A stretch of 64,000 bases of DNA from Rhabditoides inermis (GCA_963966185.1 CAWZYM010000151.1:753501-817500); one strand, 5' to 3'; shown: positions 47,187 to 58,108, numbered from the stretch's first letter. Notes: a model not told the origin generated them from the letters alone. Numbers and translations: made by a program.

Positions 47187-49975
47187 TTCTTTACTTCTAG
47201 TTTAGAAATGACCACCACCTATATTCTCTATTTTTTGTCACCTCGTGTTATTCGTTGATTTCATGTGCATCGTGTAATTTGTTGTAATCGTGGTGAAGGT
47301 GGAAAGAGCTATTCTCTCTTCTCCCGATCTGCGTAATGATTGCATTGGAAAGAGTCGCGCGGTTCCTATTAACATGGTTCCCCCCTTCTCTGACCTTTGT
47401 TTTCATAACAACACCCAGCCGCGCGCATGCGTGTTGGTTTGTCTGTTTGCCGCATATTGATTTCTTCGTGTATGACATTTTTGACCCACCGCGGTATTGT
47501 GTTTATTGTGTGTGTGTGTGTGAACGAGTATGAGCATAAGGTGAGATGCCATATCTCGGAAAAGAGAAGCCGTTCGACAGAAGTTTCGACGGATTTTGAA
47601 CTGTTTTGGCATGCGTCTCAAACGGAGATACGTGAGTTGATCTCTCTTTCACGTCTGTCTCTCTATGGAGCACGTAGTGCACCAAGCAGCCCTCAATCTC
47701 TCTCAGAACTGCCTGTTCGATCGAACAGAGTGCGAATTTTTTCTCGGACAGAGAGCGATCGAGACGATCGAAGCGCACAGAGAAGTATTTTCTACTGTAC
47801 CTAGTAGCTGAGGAAGCTGTGTAGAGATGAAGCATCGTAAAGCGATGATGGAATTTGAGTTTTGCGGTATTTGCGAAATACGGCGGACGGGAATAGCAAC
47901 AGCTTTCCCAAAACCGTAACGCGTTGTCGTCACATACTGCCCTTATACCACCTGTGTCACGTGTATTTTGTGTTGAGCGCACAGTTTGCGTGTTGTTCGA
48001 CGTTGTTTTTAGCAAATTCAGCCGGAAAGACAACGGGCGTGTTTTTTATGATTGAAAAATCATGAAAAAGAATATTCGAGTACGCAATAATTCGGTTAAC
48101 GGCAAAGCATCCGACTGATCACCGGGTCTCGCCGCGAAGGAGACAGGGAAAAATACGGATACAGTAAGATTCTATTTGCTTTGAAAACATTTTTTTTCTT
48201 CGAATTTGTTTTCTAAAAAATATTATTTTATCATTCCAGTATCGTCTTCCTTATTTTTTTAAACCTTATTTCTTGTCTCGTTATTTTTGCCATATTTTCT
48301 CGCCGTCGTAGCACGGCTCGCCGCCCTATTTTTTCCCTCGATGGGACAAGCGGAGAAGAAGATATTCGACGATTCGTGGCTGTACAACGACGGAAGGACG
48401 AGTGGAGGAAGTTCGGTGCAATCAAGCACAATGGATTCGATTTCGAGCCAACGGTGCAAGTTGAGAGCTACGAAGGGATCTTCGGAAAGGTTGGTTCCTC
48501 AGTTTCTCAGTTTTTGTCGGTTTGTTTATTCCTAATGGGGGCCGACAGGTTCGACAACTGATTATGGAGCAAGTATCGTATTCGTGCCAACGGTGCAAGT
48601 TGAGAACTACGAAGGGATCTTCCAAAGGTTGGTTTCTCCACTTTGTTTATTATTTTAATGTTGATTGGTAGTCTGTGCGCCTTCATGGGCCCGGGCGTGT
48701 AGACATTCAAGCCAAATTGCATTATTTTAACTTGCAGGTGTAATGGGTACAGGGTATTGCGGCGAATCGCGGGTGCGAAGCATTTTGGTTATTGCTTGCG
48801 CAACAGTGGCGGGTATTTGATGATACGGTTTATGCTGAGCGCTTTTGTATCATAAATAACGCAACAAACTGCAATCACGTTAAGAGTAAACAACTGCGCA
48901 GTGTTTTTTCTAAACGTGTAGCTGGATTGGTTCTTCTAGAACAGTCTAGCTGGTACAAGGGGTTCGGTGAGGTAGCGCCTCTCGAACGCAGTTGAGTCAA
49001 TCAATCACCAATCAATTTTTTGATTCACATACTGCAGGGTTTTGGTTTTTTGCTATGCGAAATGCGGCGAATGTAGGGCATTCTCTCCGTAAGTAAGCAA
49101 CCGGGTAAATATTCTTTCTGACGGAGAAAGACAGCCTAAGCGAACGAGTCACATAGGGTGGAAATCGGGTCGCGATGGTGCCGGCGCAACGACGGTTGCG
49201 AGCGGGTGCAAATGTTGTGGTTGTTCTTATTTGCAACATTTGGCGGTAATGGTTTCATACCTTGTAATCTACTTGCTATGTGCGGTGGACATCAACTGTC
49301 ACTGGACATTACTAGGGGTAAGGGAGTTCGCAACCCTATCAATACCTCGGGCTTTTTTTCCCAGCCGGGATACGGCTGCATGGTCAGCGCATGTAGAGTA
49401 TAACAAAAGGGAATGGGTATTGGTGGAAACAAGTCATTGAATGGTGGACGGAGTAGGTATTACTAGTCACACACTCCTGGGTTGGGAGTGACATCGAGTA
49501 ATGATGTTTCATTTGTTTCTTTATGATGTATCCGGATCATAACCAGTACTCTAGGTAATATTAACTATGCATGAGTTACAGGTGTAACATATAGATGCTA
49601 TAGGGTAATATACGGTAGACTTTTATAACCTTACGCTTTATTTTTCTTTTCTATTGGCGACGCACCGTTATATGGGTTCTTCTGTTTGACGACATCTTTC
49701 TTGTCTGTCTTGTCTCTTCATATGCTTTGATTTTCGCGTTATTTTCGTGCCGAGATATGCTTCGCTGTTCGCGTCTACTTCGATGCGAGTCAAGTTGTAC
49801 TTTCAGATCAACTCGACTTGGGCAACAACAAGCTATCAACAGGTGTAGTTTACTCTCTCTGTCTTCAGGGGTCTGATTGTGAGTTCTCTGGAGCACGTAG
49901 TGCACCATCCCGCCCTATACCTCATTCTGAACTTTTCTCGCTTCGGCGTAAAAGGAAAAGATTACAGCGGACAGT
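47187..49975 (+). other. Long leader of the retrotransposon
   Basis: 2.8 kb between the primer-binding site and gag, without a recognisable domain. A segment is duplicated (48447-48496 and 48586-48635, about 92 percent similar), each followed by a GT that could serve as donor. The word GAGCACGTAGTGCACCA occurs at about 47669 and 49889. Confidence 0.6.
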
Positions 49976-52594
49976 ATGGCCGGACGGAACCGCGGGAGCT
50001 CCATCTCAGACAGTCTGACGGTTACGGAGGCGATCAAGCATCTCAACCTCAGCGACGGCTCGCTAGCGGAGCTGAACGCGAAGTTGCTGGATGAAGACAA
50101 CGGAGGAGCGGTTGACATCGCCATGCTTAAGGGAATAAAAGATTCGGTTGTGAAGTCGATTGTTTCGTGTCATAAGAACACTAAGGCGATCGCCAAGGCG
50201 GTCGAGAACAGGAACAGGGACTCTCTCAAAGAGTTTGATGAAGAGGTAAAGAGCTGGATCACACATCTGGAGGGGCAGATGAACCAGGTGAAACAGCAGG
50301 TCGAGGTCAAGCTGCAGGAAGAGCTGGGTAAGGCAAAGGAGGAGCGCCGCGCTGCCATCGCGGCTGGTCTGGACGACACCGCCAGCGAGCGCTTGGATAA
50401 CATGATCATGGGTAAGATCAATGAGGCGGCGCCGAGGCTCATTGAGGCCATGGTCCGGGATAAGGTGGACAGCCTCATGAACCAGCAGTGCGATGAGCTC
50501 ATCACTCTGCTTACTCCGAAGCTCAACGCAGTGAAGGAGCTCATTCAGGGTGAGCTTAACCATCTCATCGAGGAAGACGAAGTGGTCGTCCCGGAAGAGC
50601 AGCAACCGGAGGACGGGTTCCAGGAGCTGTTCGGCGACAATCGCCAGCCGGGGATTAACAACAACAATCCGCTCGAAACCGAGAGGATCCGAACCGAGTC
50701 GGACTCTTCGGACTCAACGGTTCACGACATGGCAGCTGCTTTGCCAAACGTCAACGTCATTGGCGTCAACGGTCTGGGTACCAGCCACATTCTCACTTTC
50801 TCGGGAAACACCGACAGCAAGGTGTCCCTTGATCAGTTCTTGCAGAGATTCGAGGACGTCTGGCAGACTAACCCTACCAACAAGAAGGGCGACGACGAAC
50901 AGAAGGCGAACTATCTTGTGGCGTTCACTGAGGGAGTCGCTCGTGCCAAGATCAAGACAATGGATCCTGAGCAGAGAAAGACTTCGCAGGGAGTCATCGA
51001 CTTTCTGAAGAAGGACTTCAGCAGTGAGGTCTACCGCTACAAAGCGAAGGAGGCACTGAAGACGATCAAGCAGCGGAGCACGGAGTCTATCGATGCATTC
51101 GCTGGAAGGCTCGAAGACGCAGTGCGCCTCGCTCGGATGGATCGGGACGAAGAGGCAATCGAAGAGGAGCTTCTGGAGCAGTTCAAGGACAGAGTCAAGA
51201 ACGTCATCCGCTTCCAGCTCAAGATCGAGAAGCCGAGATCGTTTGCCGAAGCCGTCGAGATTGCCAAGGAGCGAGAGATGATCATCAACGAGATGGATGC
51301 CGAAGACGTAGACATCAAGCGAGTCACGGGACTCGCGATGAGGAAGAACACTGCGGAGGACTCGGCGGCAGTGGTCAACGCCGTCGACGGAAACACCACG
51401 ATGTGTTGCGGATTTTGCGGACGCGACGGATACGTCATGGAGACATGCTTCAAGTGGCAGAACGTCTTCCGGACGCTCAGGCAAGGACAGGAGCACGAGC
51501 AGAGGACAGCGCCAAAGCAGAAGGGACCGTGCTTTATCTGCAAGGGACCGCACTGGAAATCCGAGTGCCCTCAGAACAGAAACGGCAAAGGACAGAAGCA
51601 GCACGGAAACCAGCAGCAGAAGCAGCAAGGGAAGCAGTCGCAGCAGCGACAGGGCGGCTACAACAGCTACCAGCAGCAGCCAAGGTATGGACAGCAGGAC
51701 AACGGCAACAGCCAGCCGGCTGTACTCAACGTAGATGCGGATGAACAGTCGATGGCGGAGAAGATTGTGCACATGCAGAAGACGATTGACGCGCTCACCA
51801 TCTACTCGGACGGTCTCGCAAACGGACTGGACCCGCGGATGGCAAGGCAGAACGTGTGCTCGGTGGACCGCGCCGATCCGTCGCTCTTCTATGCACAGAT
51901 ACCGGTAAGGGCAAACAATGTTTGCATGCTGGCACTTCTCGATACGGGTGCATGCATCTCTATCTGCCATTCGAGTGTTGCGCCGTTGCTTGGAGTGTTT
52001 CAGTTCCAGAAGGACCCGATCATTCACTCGGCGACGGGCATGAATGGCGAGCCGGTTCAGCTGAAGGGCTACGCCATGATCGAGATGCAACTTCAGAGCA
52101 TCTCGCTCAAGGTCAAGATGTTCTTCTCGGATCACATCTCGAAACCGAAGGGCTCGCACTCATACCAGGTACTCATTGGCAATGCTGATCTCATGAATCT
52201 TCCTAGGTGGTACATCAACTACGAGCGGCGCTCGGTCGACTTCGAGAATGAGAGCGTGCCGATCATCAACACTTTGATGATGCCGCCGCCTCCGAAGCCG
52301 ACGGGAATTCTGCGCGCTCGAGAGAACACTCTCATCAAGGCTGGACACGAGTCCAGGGTTCACTGCGACATCGTATCGTCTTCCAAGGAAGACACATGGC
52401 TGACGGAGGGCATCGACGTCAAACTTGTCGCAAACTGCCTCGCTCTGGAGCCGACGGCCATCCAGGGTGAGCAGAGTTACGTTTACATTCAGAACCCCAC
52501 GAGGGCTGACGTCACTGTGCGGGGAGGGCAGAAGATCTGTGATCTTACGCTTCTCGAAGTGACTCAGAACTCCTTTCGGGCCTACACTCACTGA
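49976..52594 (+). CDS. Gag-protease polyprotein, 872 aa
   Basis: Single open frame starting at an ATG after the leader. The N-terminal part is charged and coiled-coil-like; residues about 290-440 resemble a retrotransposon gag capsid region (QFLQRFEDVWQTNP ... EAVEIAKER). Two zinc-knuckle-like motifs follow: C478-x2-C481-x4-Y486-x4-C491, with Tyr in place of His, and C519-x2-C522-x3-H526-x4-C531, one residue short. A Gln-rich linker precedes the aspartic protease with DTGA at 656-659. The frame ends 28 nt before the first start-like codon of pol. It packages element RNA and processes the polyprotein, by family. Confidence 0.9.
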   Translation: MAGRNRGSSISDSLTVTEAIKHLNLSDGSLAELNAKLLDEDNGGAVDIAMLKGIKDSVVKSIVSCHKNTKAIAKAVENRNRDSLKEFDEEVKSWITHLEGQMNQVKQQVEVKLQEELGKAKEERRAAIAAGLDDTASERLDNMIMGKINEAAPRLIEAMVRDKVDSLMNQQCDELITLLTPKLNAVKELIQGELNHLIEEDEVVVPEEQQPEDGFQELFGDNRQPGINNNNPLETERIRTESDSSDSTVHDMAAALPNVNVIGVNGLGTSHILTFSGNTDSKVSLDQFLQRFEDVWQTNPTNKKGDDEQKANYLVAFTEGVARAKIKTMDPEQRKTSQGVIDFLKKDFSSEVYRYKAKEALKTIKQRSTESIDAFAGRLEDAVRLARMDRDEEAIEEELLEQFKDRVKNVIRFQLKIEKPRSFAEAVEIAKEREMIINEMDAEDVDIKRVTGLAMRKNTAEDSAAVVNAVDGNTTMCCGFCGRDGYVMETCFKWQNVFRTLRQGQEHEQRTAPKQKGPCFICKGPHWKSECPQNRNGKGQKQHGNQQQKQQGKQSQQRQGGYNSYQQQPRYGQQDNGNSQPAVLNVDADEQSMAEKIVHMQKTIDALTIYSDGLANGLDPRMARQNVCSVDRADPSLFYAQIPVRANNVCMLALLDTGACISICHSSVAPLLGVFQFQKDPIIHSATGMNGEPVQLKGYAMIEMQLQSISLKVKMFFSDHISKPKGSHSYQVLIGNADLMNLPRWYINYERRSVDFENESVPIINTLMMPPPPKPTGILRARENTLIKAGHESRVHCDIVSSSKEDTWLTEGIDVKLVANCLALEPTAIQGEQSYVYIQNPTRADVTVRGGQKICDLTLLEVTQNSFRAYTH

Positions 52595-55500
52595 GTGTAC
52601 AGGCCTTTTCCCATCATGCCCGTTGAGGCATTCTTCGCACCCACCATCCAACACTCTACGCCAGGCAGAGGAGCAGAGCAACCCAGGGACGGTGAGTGGG
52701 GTGGCTGCTAATTTTATTACAGCAGGAAATCTGCCGGGGGACGGAGAGAAGCCGCTTACGCTGCCTGAACCAGCGAAGGACTTCTATATCCCAGACCTGT
52801 CTGGAAGCATCCTTACGGAGGAGCAAAAGCAGGTGATTCGTAATTTATTTTGCGAGTTCAAGGACGTGATGTCGTCGTCGTCGTATGACTTGGGCGCATA
52901 CGAGGCCGATCTCGTGGAGATCGAGACATTCACGGAGCGGTGTACGTACTACCCGAGGAGGATACGGTACCCGAACAAGTATCAGCAGGAACTGGCCGAC
53001 CAAGTGGCAGCCTGGCTGGCAGCGGGGCGGATCGAGCCGACCACGCATCGGGAATGGATGCATAACGCAGTCCCGGTAGGTAAGAAGGACGGAAGTATTC
53101 GGCTGTGCACGGACTTCCGGAAGCTCAACGCAGTCACGTTGAAGCAGCACCATGAGTTGCCACTCATGGACGATGTTCTTCGGAAGATGGCTGGACACAG
53201 GTACTATTCCAGCATCGATCTCGCTTCAGGTTTCATGCAGCTGAAACTGAGCGACAAGGCGAAGAGGAAGTGCGGCATAACAACACCGCAAGGTAACTTT
53301 CTTTTCAGGTTCATGCCGTTTGGCATAACGAATGGACCGGCAGCGTTCAATAACGCTATGGGAAGGGTCTTGGCAGGACTTCACAGCAATGTGAGCGCCT
53401 ACATGGATGACATCATCATCTACAACGACACCTTCGAGAACCACTTGGAGTCGCTGAGGAGAGTGCTGGACAGGCTGCGGCAGTTCAACCTCAAGGCGTC
53501 TGCCAAGAAGACGGAGATTGGGCTAGGAACAATCACGTTCCTAGGATTCGAGATCGACGGAGATGTGTACAGGCCGAGCCGGCGACACATCTTAGTGGCG
53601 AAGAACTTCAAGGCACCAAAGACTGTCAAGCAGGTACAATCTTTTTTGGGTTTTGCCAACTTTCTTGCAGCATTCATCCACAACCTGGCGGGCTTAGCCA
53701 AGCCGCTGCGCGACTTGACGAAGGCTAAGGCACCTTTCCAGTGGACAGCTGTTGAGGACAAGTCTTTCGAGGATATCAAGACGGCGATCGTCAATGAGCC
53801 CTGTCTGCACCACCCAAGAAACGACGAGTTCGTGATGCACACAGACGCTTCAAAGGACGCCGTCGGAGCAGTTCTCATGCAGGCAGTCGAGCCGGGATCC
53901 AAGAAGCTGGCACCGATTGGATACTTCAGCAAGGCACTGTCAGAAGTGCAAAGAAGACTGTACAGCGCGACAGATGCGGAGCTTTTCGCTATCGTCGCCG
54001 CGACGCGGCACTTTCGCCCTATCATCTACGGTAACCATACCAAGATCTTTACAGACCACAAGCCGTTGACTACTCTGCTGAAGGGCGGAGACACTCACGA
54101 CCGTTTGGTCAAGTGGGTGGTCGAGCTGCAAGCAAGAGACGTCTCCTTCCACTACATCAAGGGAAGAGCAAACGTGATGGCGGACTATCTGTCCAGGTGC
54201 AACCCGGTCGACAGGATCAAGGATGGTACACCGGAAGTGGAGGACATCATCGAGTTCCCGGTGTGTCTACCGATCATGGTCAACATGAACAGGCCACATC
54301 GCACGAACCCGAAGGTGAGAGCTATGGAAGACAACCAGTCTTTATTGCAGAGACAGATGGATGACAAGTTCTGCCAGAGGATTCATGTGGCGCTAAGACA
54401 GGAGACGGTGGATAGGGAGGAAGGCGAGACCATCCAGCAGTACAGGAAATTTATGGAGTTTGCATTAAGTTGTTCTGTTAGCAAGAACGGTATTCTTGTT
54501 TCCAGGAGCGTCGATCCGAATGACAAGCGGAACATCTCGGAAGGCAAGGCGCGGGAGAGGGAACGGATCGTGATTCCCGAATCAAGTCGAGCGGAGCTGG
54601 TAAAGGAGTACCACGAGGCTCGTAGCGGCGGCGGACATCAGAACGGTAGCCGCACACTCGCGAAGCTTCGAAGGCGGTACGCGTGGCTAGGAATGCAAGA
54701 AGAGGCCATCGCTTACGCCGCGGGATGCGAGACATGTCAGCGCAAGCGGACAAACCAGCCGAATCGGGAGAAGATCGTCCCGATCGTCGCACACTCGCCC
54801 TTCCAGAAGATGTATCTGGATCTGTGTGGACCTTTCAACAAGTCTACGACAGGTAACAGGTTCATTGTATGTATGATCGATCACTTTACCAAGTGGGCGA
54901 TTACTGTAGCGGCGCCGGACTGTAAGGCTAGGACGGTAGCTAAGGCGCTTCTCAATGAGTGTATTCTTAAGTTCGGGGCAGTCGTAGAACTACATATGGA
55001 TAATGCACAGTATCTCAGGAGCAACCTGATGAAGCAGGTGCTCGAGCTACTGCAGATCGAGCAACACTTCTCGACCCCCAATCACCACCAGTCAGCAGGC
55101 GTCGTGGAGAGAGTGTTTCTCTCACTGGAGCAGGCACTACGATGCTACGTGGACACGAGCACGAAGGAGTGGGACGTCTACTTGCAGGCAGTGACGTTCA
55201 GCTACAACACTTCGATCCACGGCAGCACGGGAGAATCGCCGTTCTTCATGATGTACGGAAGGGAGCCGCTCTACAACATCGACACGCTGATTGGCGGGAC
55301 GGAGTTGGTCAATCCAGACGACAATAGCAGAGACGAGGACAAGAAGCTGATCGTCGAGTCTCTTCTGGCAGCCTGGGAAGTTGCGAGAGCATCGAATGAG
55401 AAGGCGCGACTGCAGTTCAAGATCAGATCGTCAAAGAAGCCGTTGGAGGTAGCTGTCGGCGACAGAGTGCTGCTGAAGGATTCAGGCATTCACTTGCATG

Positions 55501-55862
55501 AGTCCAAGAAGCTTCATCTGCCGTGGCTAGGACAATATAGGGTGATGCGAGTGCAGCGTCCTCACCTCATCATTCGCAGTGAGTCTACACCGACAGCGGA
55601 GCCATTACAAGTACACATGGATCAGGTGAAGAAATGTCATATCATTTCAGGTCCAGCGGGCACTTCGAAGAAGATGCCGGACGTTGAGAGACGGGCACTG
55701 GACGCAGCGGGAGCGGTGCAAGTGGATGTGCCGGGACACAAACCACCTCCACCCTGCCCAGCAGATGCGAATCTGGATGCATCGTTCGAGGAGGAGATTC
55801 CCCACGAGAGACGGCCGAACAAGAAGCACGGACCTCACAAGAAGCGGAATCAACGCAAGTAG
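52563..55862 (+). CDS. Pol polyprotein: reverse transcriptase, RNase H, integrase
   Basis: Open from 52563 in the +1 frame relative to gag; overlap of 32 nt with the gag frame. Counted from the first start-like codon (TTG, 52623): reverse transcriptase with YMDD at 260-263, RNase H with Asp408 (HTDASKDAVGAVL) and TDHKPL, integrase zinc region with CETC, then Asp733, Asp793 and Glu829, spacing D-x59-D-x35-E. No internal stop or frameshift. No ATG is in frame near the beginning, so synthesis probably needs +1 frameshifting or re-initiation from gag. All catalytic residues that I checked are present. Confidence 0.92.
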   Translation, partial: LRTPFGPTLTECTGLFPSCPLRHSSHPPSNTLRQAEEQSNPGTVSGVAANFITAGNLPGDGEKPLTLPEPAKDFYIPDLSGSILTEEQKQVIRNLFCEFKDVMSSSSYDLGAYEADLVEIETFTERCTYYPRRIRYPNKYQQELADQVAAWLAAGRIEPTTHREWMHNAVPVGKKDGSIRLCTDFRKLNAVTLKQHHELPLMDDVLRKMAGHRYYSSIDLASGFMQLKLSDKAKRKCGITTPQGNFLFRFMPFGITNGPAAFNNAMGRVLAGLHSNVSAYMDDIIIYNDTFENHLESLRRVLDRLRQFNLKASAKKTEIGLGTITFLGFEIDGDVYRPSRRHILVAKNFKAPKTVKQVQSFLGFANFLAAFIHNLAGLAKPLRDLTKAKAPFQWTAVEDKSFEDIKTAIVNEPCLHHPRNDEFVMHTDASKDAVGAVLMQAVEPGSKKLAPIGYFSKALSEVQRRLYSATDAELFAIVAATRHFRPIIYGNHTKIFTDHKPLTTLLKGGDTHDRLVKWVVELQARDVSFHYIKGRANVMADYLSRCNPVDRIKDGTPEVEDIIEFPVCLPIMVNMNRPHRTNPKVRAMEDNQSLLQRQMDDKFCQRIHVALRQETVDREEGETIQQYRKFMEFALSCSVSKNGILVSRSVDPNDKRNISEGKARERERIVIPESSRAELVKEYHEARSGGGHQNGSRTLAKLRRRYAWLGMQEEAIAYAAGCETCQRKRTNQPNREKIVPIVAHSPFQKMYLDLCGPFNKSTTGNRFIVCMIDHFTKWAITVAAPDCKARTVAKALLNECILKFGAVVELHMDNAQYLRSNLMKQVLELLQIEQHFSTPNHHQSAGVVERVFLSLEQALRCYVDTSTKEWDVYLQAVTFSYNTSIHGSTGESPFFMMYGREPLYNIDTLIGGTELVNPDDNSRDEDKKLIVESLLAAWEVARASNEKARLQFKIRSSKKPLEVAVGDRVLLKDSGIHLHESKKLHLPWLGQYRVMRVQRPHLIIRSESTPTAEPLQVHMDQVKKCHIISGPAGTSKKMPDVERRALDAAGAVQVDVPGHKPPPPCPADANLDASFEEEIPHERRPNKKHGPHKKRNQRK

Positions 55863-56290
55863 GTGGGATCGGGTGTTTTCGGGCCGTAGTGCCTATGTAT
55901 CGCACTAATTTTTCTTTTCTCTTTACTATTTTTGGTGGGACAGCAGATCGATATAGAGAAGGTACGATAATGACCGTAGTACCACTTTATCTCCATTGTA
56001 GAACACTTTATAGCTGTAGTACTGATTACTGTTTTATTCTCTTTTTTTTTCTTCGTATCACAACATTGTACTCTTTCTTGGTTTTCCGAAACTGTAGAAT
56101 TGTCTGCAATCATCGAGACAAATGGACAGAGCGGACAGGAAAAGGTACGTAACAGGGGTCTGGGGTTAGCATAGACTAATTCCTTATCTTCAGAATCGAC
56201 GATTGGATGGATCGGAATACGAACAAGAAGACTATTCGACGAGTGCAAAGTGGACACTTTTAGTCGAATCATGGAGCTTCGACTTGTTCA
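55863..56290 (+). other. Region between pol and 3' LTR
   Basis: 430 nt. Holds a possible 49-nt intron (56145-56193, GTACGT to TCTTCAG) whose removal would give a 33-codon basic reading frame starting at 56123. No homology recognised. Confidence 0.4.
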
Positions 56291-56302
56291 AGGTGGGGGA
56301 GA
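56291..56302 (+). other. Polypurine tract
   Basis: AGGTGGGGGAGA directly before the 3' LTR. Confidence 0.75.
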
Positions 56303-57121
56303 TGTCACATAGTGTGAGGTTCACTATGTGTGCACTCGTCTTAGTATACTCTAGTGTAGGCTGGGACAGTCGGGTCTCTTAACTTACAGAGGCGCGGTAC
56401 CTACAGTACCGAGAGTACCGCGAGTGCCGAGAGTATCGCGAGTACTGAGAGTGCCGCGAGTAACAGCTCTACGTACGTAGTGCCGGTGAGTGAAAGGGAC
56501 CAAGTAGAGTCTACTCCAGGTGGGAGCTACACCACGTGCGAGCAGACCGAGCAGACCGAGCACTCACTCATCGGGCGCACATTCCACACGCGCACCCGAT
56601 GGCGATGGCACGAGCAGGGACGAGGAAAGGAAGAGCAACTACGAGGAAGGATGAGCGACGTTCGCGGCCCCTTCTATAGGCCCGCTCACTTCCTGTGACC
56701 CGCATTCTACGCCGGCATCCTCCTATTCCCGCCCAGACTATTCACTCACTCGTAGATCAGTGTATTCCCGCCCATAGATCAGAGTCTATCAGTATTCTCC
56801 CGCCAGTATGCCACTATATAAGCCATGACCCAGACACCCACTTCACTTCTTTAGTCACCTAGTTCAGGCACATGCTTTCGAGTAGCAGTCTTCTACTCAG
56901 TGTCCTTTACTATTGTATGTGTTGTTAACTACAAGTGTGTCGTAGTTCACTGGTATCGCTCATTACTGCATACTCTATGTATCATTCCACATGCTCATCG
57001 GTTGTTTATCATGCTCTTACTTATATAAATCTCTCTCTTCGGAGCCACTGTCTTATTGTCATTACTGGGGTACAGTAGACATGGGTCCGGTAACGCACGC
57101 TAACCAGCGCCAACGTTCACT
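56303..57121 (+). repeat. 3' LTR
   Basis: Copy of the 5' LTR; lacks about 29 bp. TATA box at 56815-56822. Confidence 0.9.
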
Positions 57122-57280
57122 CTATTATCGAATAGTCAACATGTTATGCAAGTTTTTGAACAATTCGTGCAAACTCAGACAATATAAACAAAACCATAAC
57201 AGATGCACAATTATCTGTTAAAAAGTACTTGCGTAAAGATAGTAAGTTTGTCAGTTCGATTTCGCTTTGTACCTTCTTTG

Positions 57281-57352
<72 letters not shown>

Positions 57353-57454
57353 GCTCTCTCTCTCCCTCTCTCTCTTACGCTCTCTCTCTCCCTCTCTCTC
57401 TTACACTCTCTCTTACGCTCTCTCTTTCTCTCTCTCTTACACACTCTGTCTCTC
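57281..57454. repeat. CT-rich tract, unit C
   Basis: (CT)n with TTACGCTCTCTC words, matching 20439-20574 of unit A. It follows within about 160 nt the sequence matching 14.65-14.71 kb of A, which locates the 5.7-kb deletion. Confidence 0.85.
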
Positions 57455-57734
57455 TTTTCAAATTTTTTGTCTCTTTTCGTCCTTTCTCTCTCCTTCTTTC
57501 ATACAATTTCTCGTTTTTCCGCTACATATCTTTGTCTTTGTATTATCACACGCGCGCTACTAATAATTTATCTGCTTCAACACACTTACATGAAAATAAC
57601 AACAAATCGTCCGTAAATCAACCAACAACAGTCAACAGTCAACACAATATTCAAAAGTACCGAAATGCGTAGTTTTCAAGATTAATCATAAACGAAAAAC
57701 AAATACACAACTATATTATCAATTTCAACATTCC

Positions 57735-58108
57735 CTTTGGCCGGGTTGGCCAAGTGGATAGCGTCACAGCTTGCTAAGTGAACGGTCGCTGGTTCGTGTC
57801 CCCTCGCGGGCAATTGTTCTACCGAATTCCACTACCTCCCGGTGGGGTGCGTGAACCCACTCTCACTCTCTGAGAGCCCTACCATCGGCGGCGGCAGTCT
57901 TTCAAGATCTTCTACCACGCCTCGCATCCGGAACTGGTCACTTCGCGATGTTCACGCCCATCTACCATGAACAGTCAGGACTCGCGCCGCAATGTTCCAG
58001 CCAAGGAGCCCCAATACCCCACTGTAGGATTGTGTGTGCTTCCAGATAACCCATCATGCTACCATTGTATGTACATGTCGGAATCAGGCTGATAAACAAA
58101 CAAAAACA
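57735..58108 (+). mobile_element. tRNA-derived SINE, unit C only
   Basis: Starts with a tRNA-like head: A-box TGGCCAAGTGG (57747-57757) and B-box GGTTCGTGTCC (57791-57801), 44 nt apart. A body of about 280 nt follows and the end is ATAAACAAACAAAAAC. Units A and B have a short AT-rich stretch here instead (about 20850-20880). The arms do not fold as a functional tRNA. Confidence 0.7.

Larger units (their letters stand above)
46322..57121 (+). mobile_element. Ty3/gypsy LTR retrotransposon, 10.8 kb, apparently young
   Basis: Two LTRs (46322-47169 and 56303-57121), primer-binding-site region, gag-protease frame, pol frame and polypurine tract in the usual order. Target duplication CTAT (46318-46321, 57122-57125); the LTR end is ambiguous by 1-2 bases. 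Pol order is reverse transcriptase, RNase H, integrase, i.e. Ty3/gypsy. No envelope-like frame is seen. LTRs appear identical by eye apart from one region of about 29 bp and adjacent substitutions. Confidence 0.93.

Noticed and set aside
50714..52159. A 481-codon antisense frame in gag
   Set aside because: It mirrors the GC-rich third-position bias of gag, has no domain, and lies wholly within the gag frame.
57738..57815. Functional tRNA-Ser gene
   Set aside because: The anticodon and T arms pair poorly and the sequence continues as a SINE body absent from A and B.
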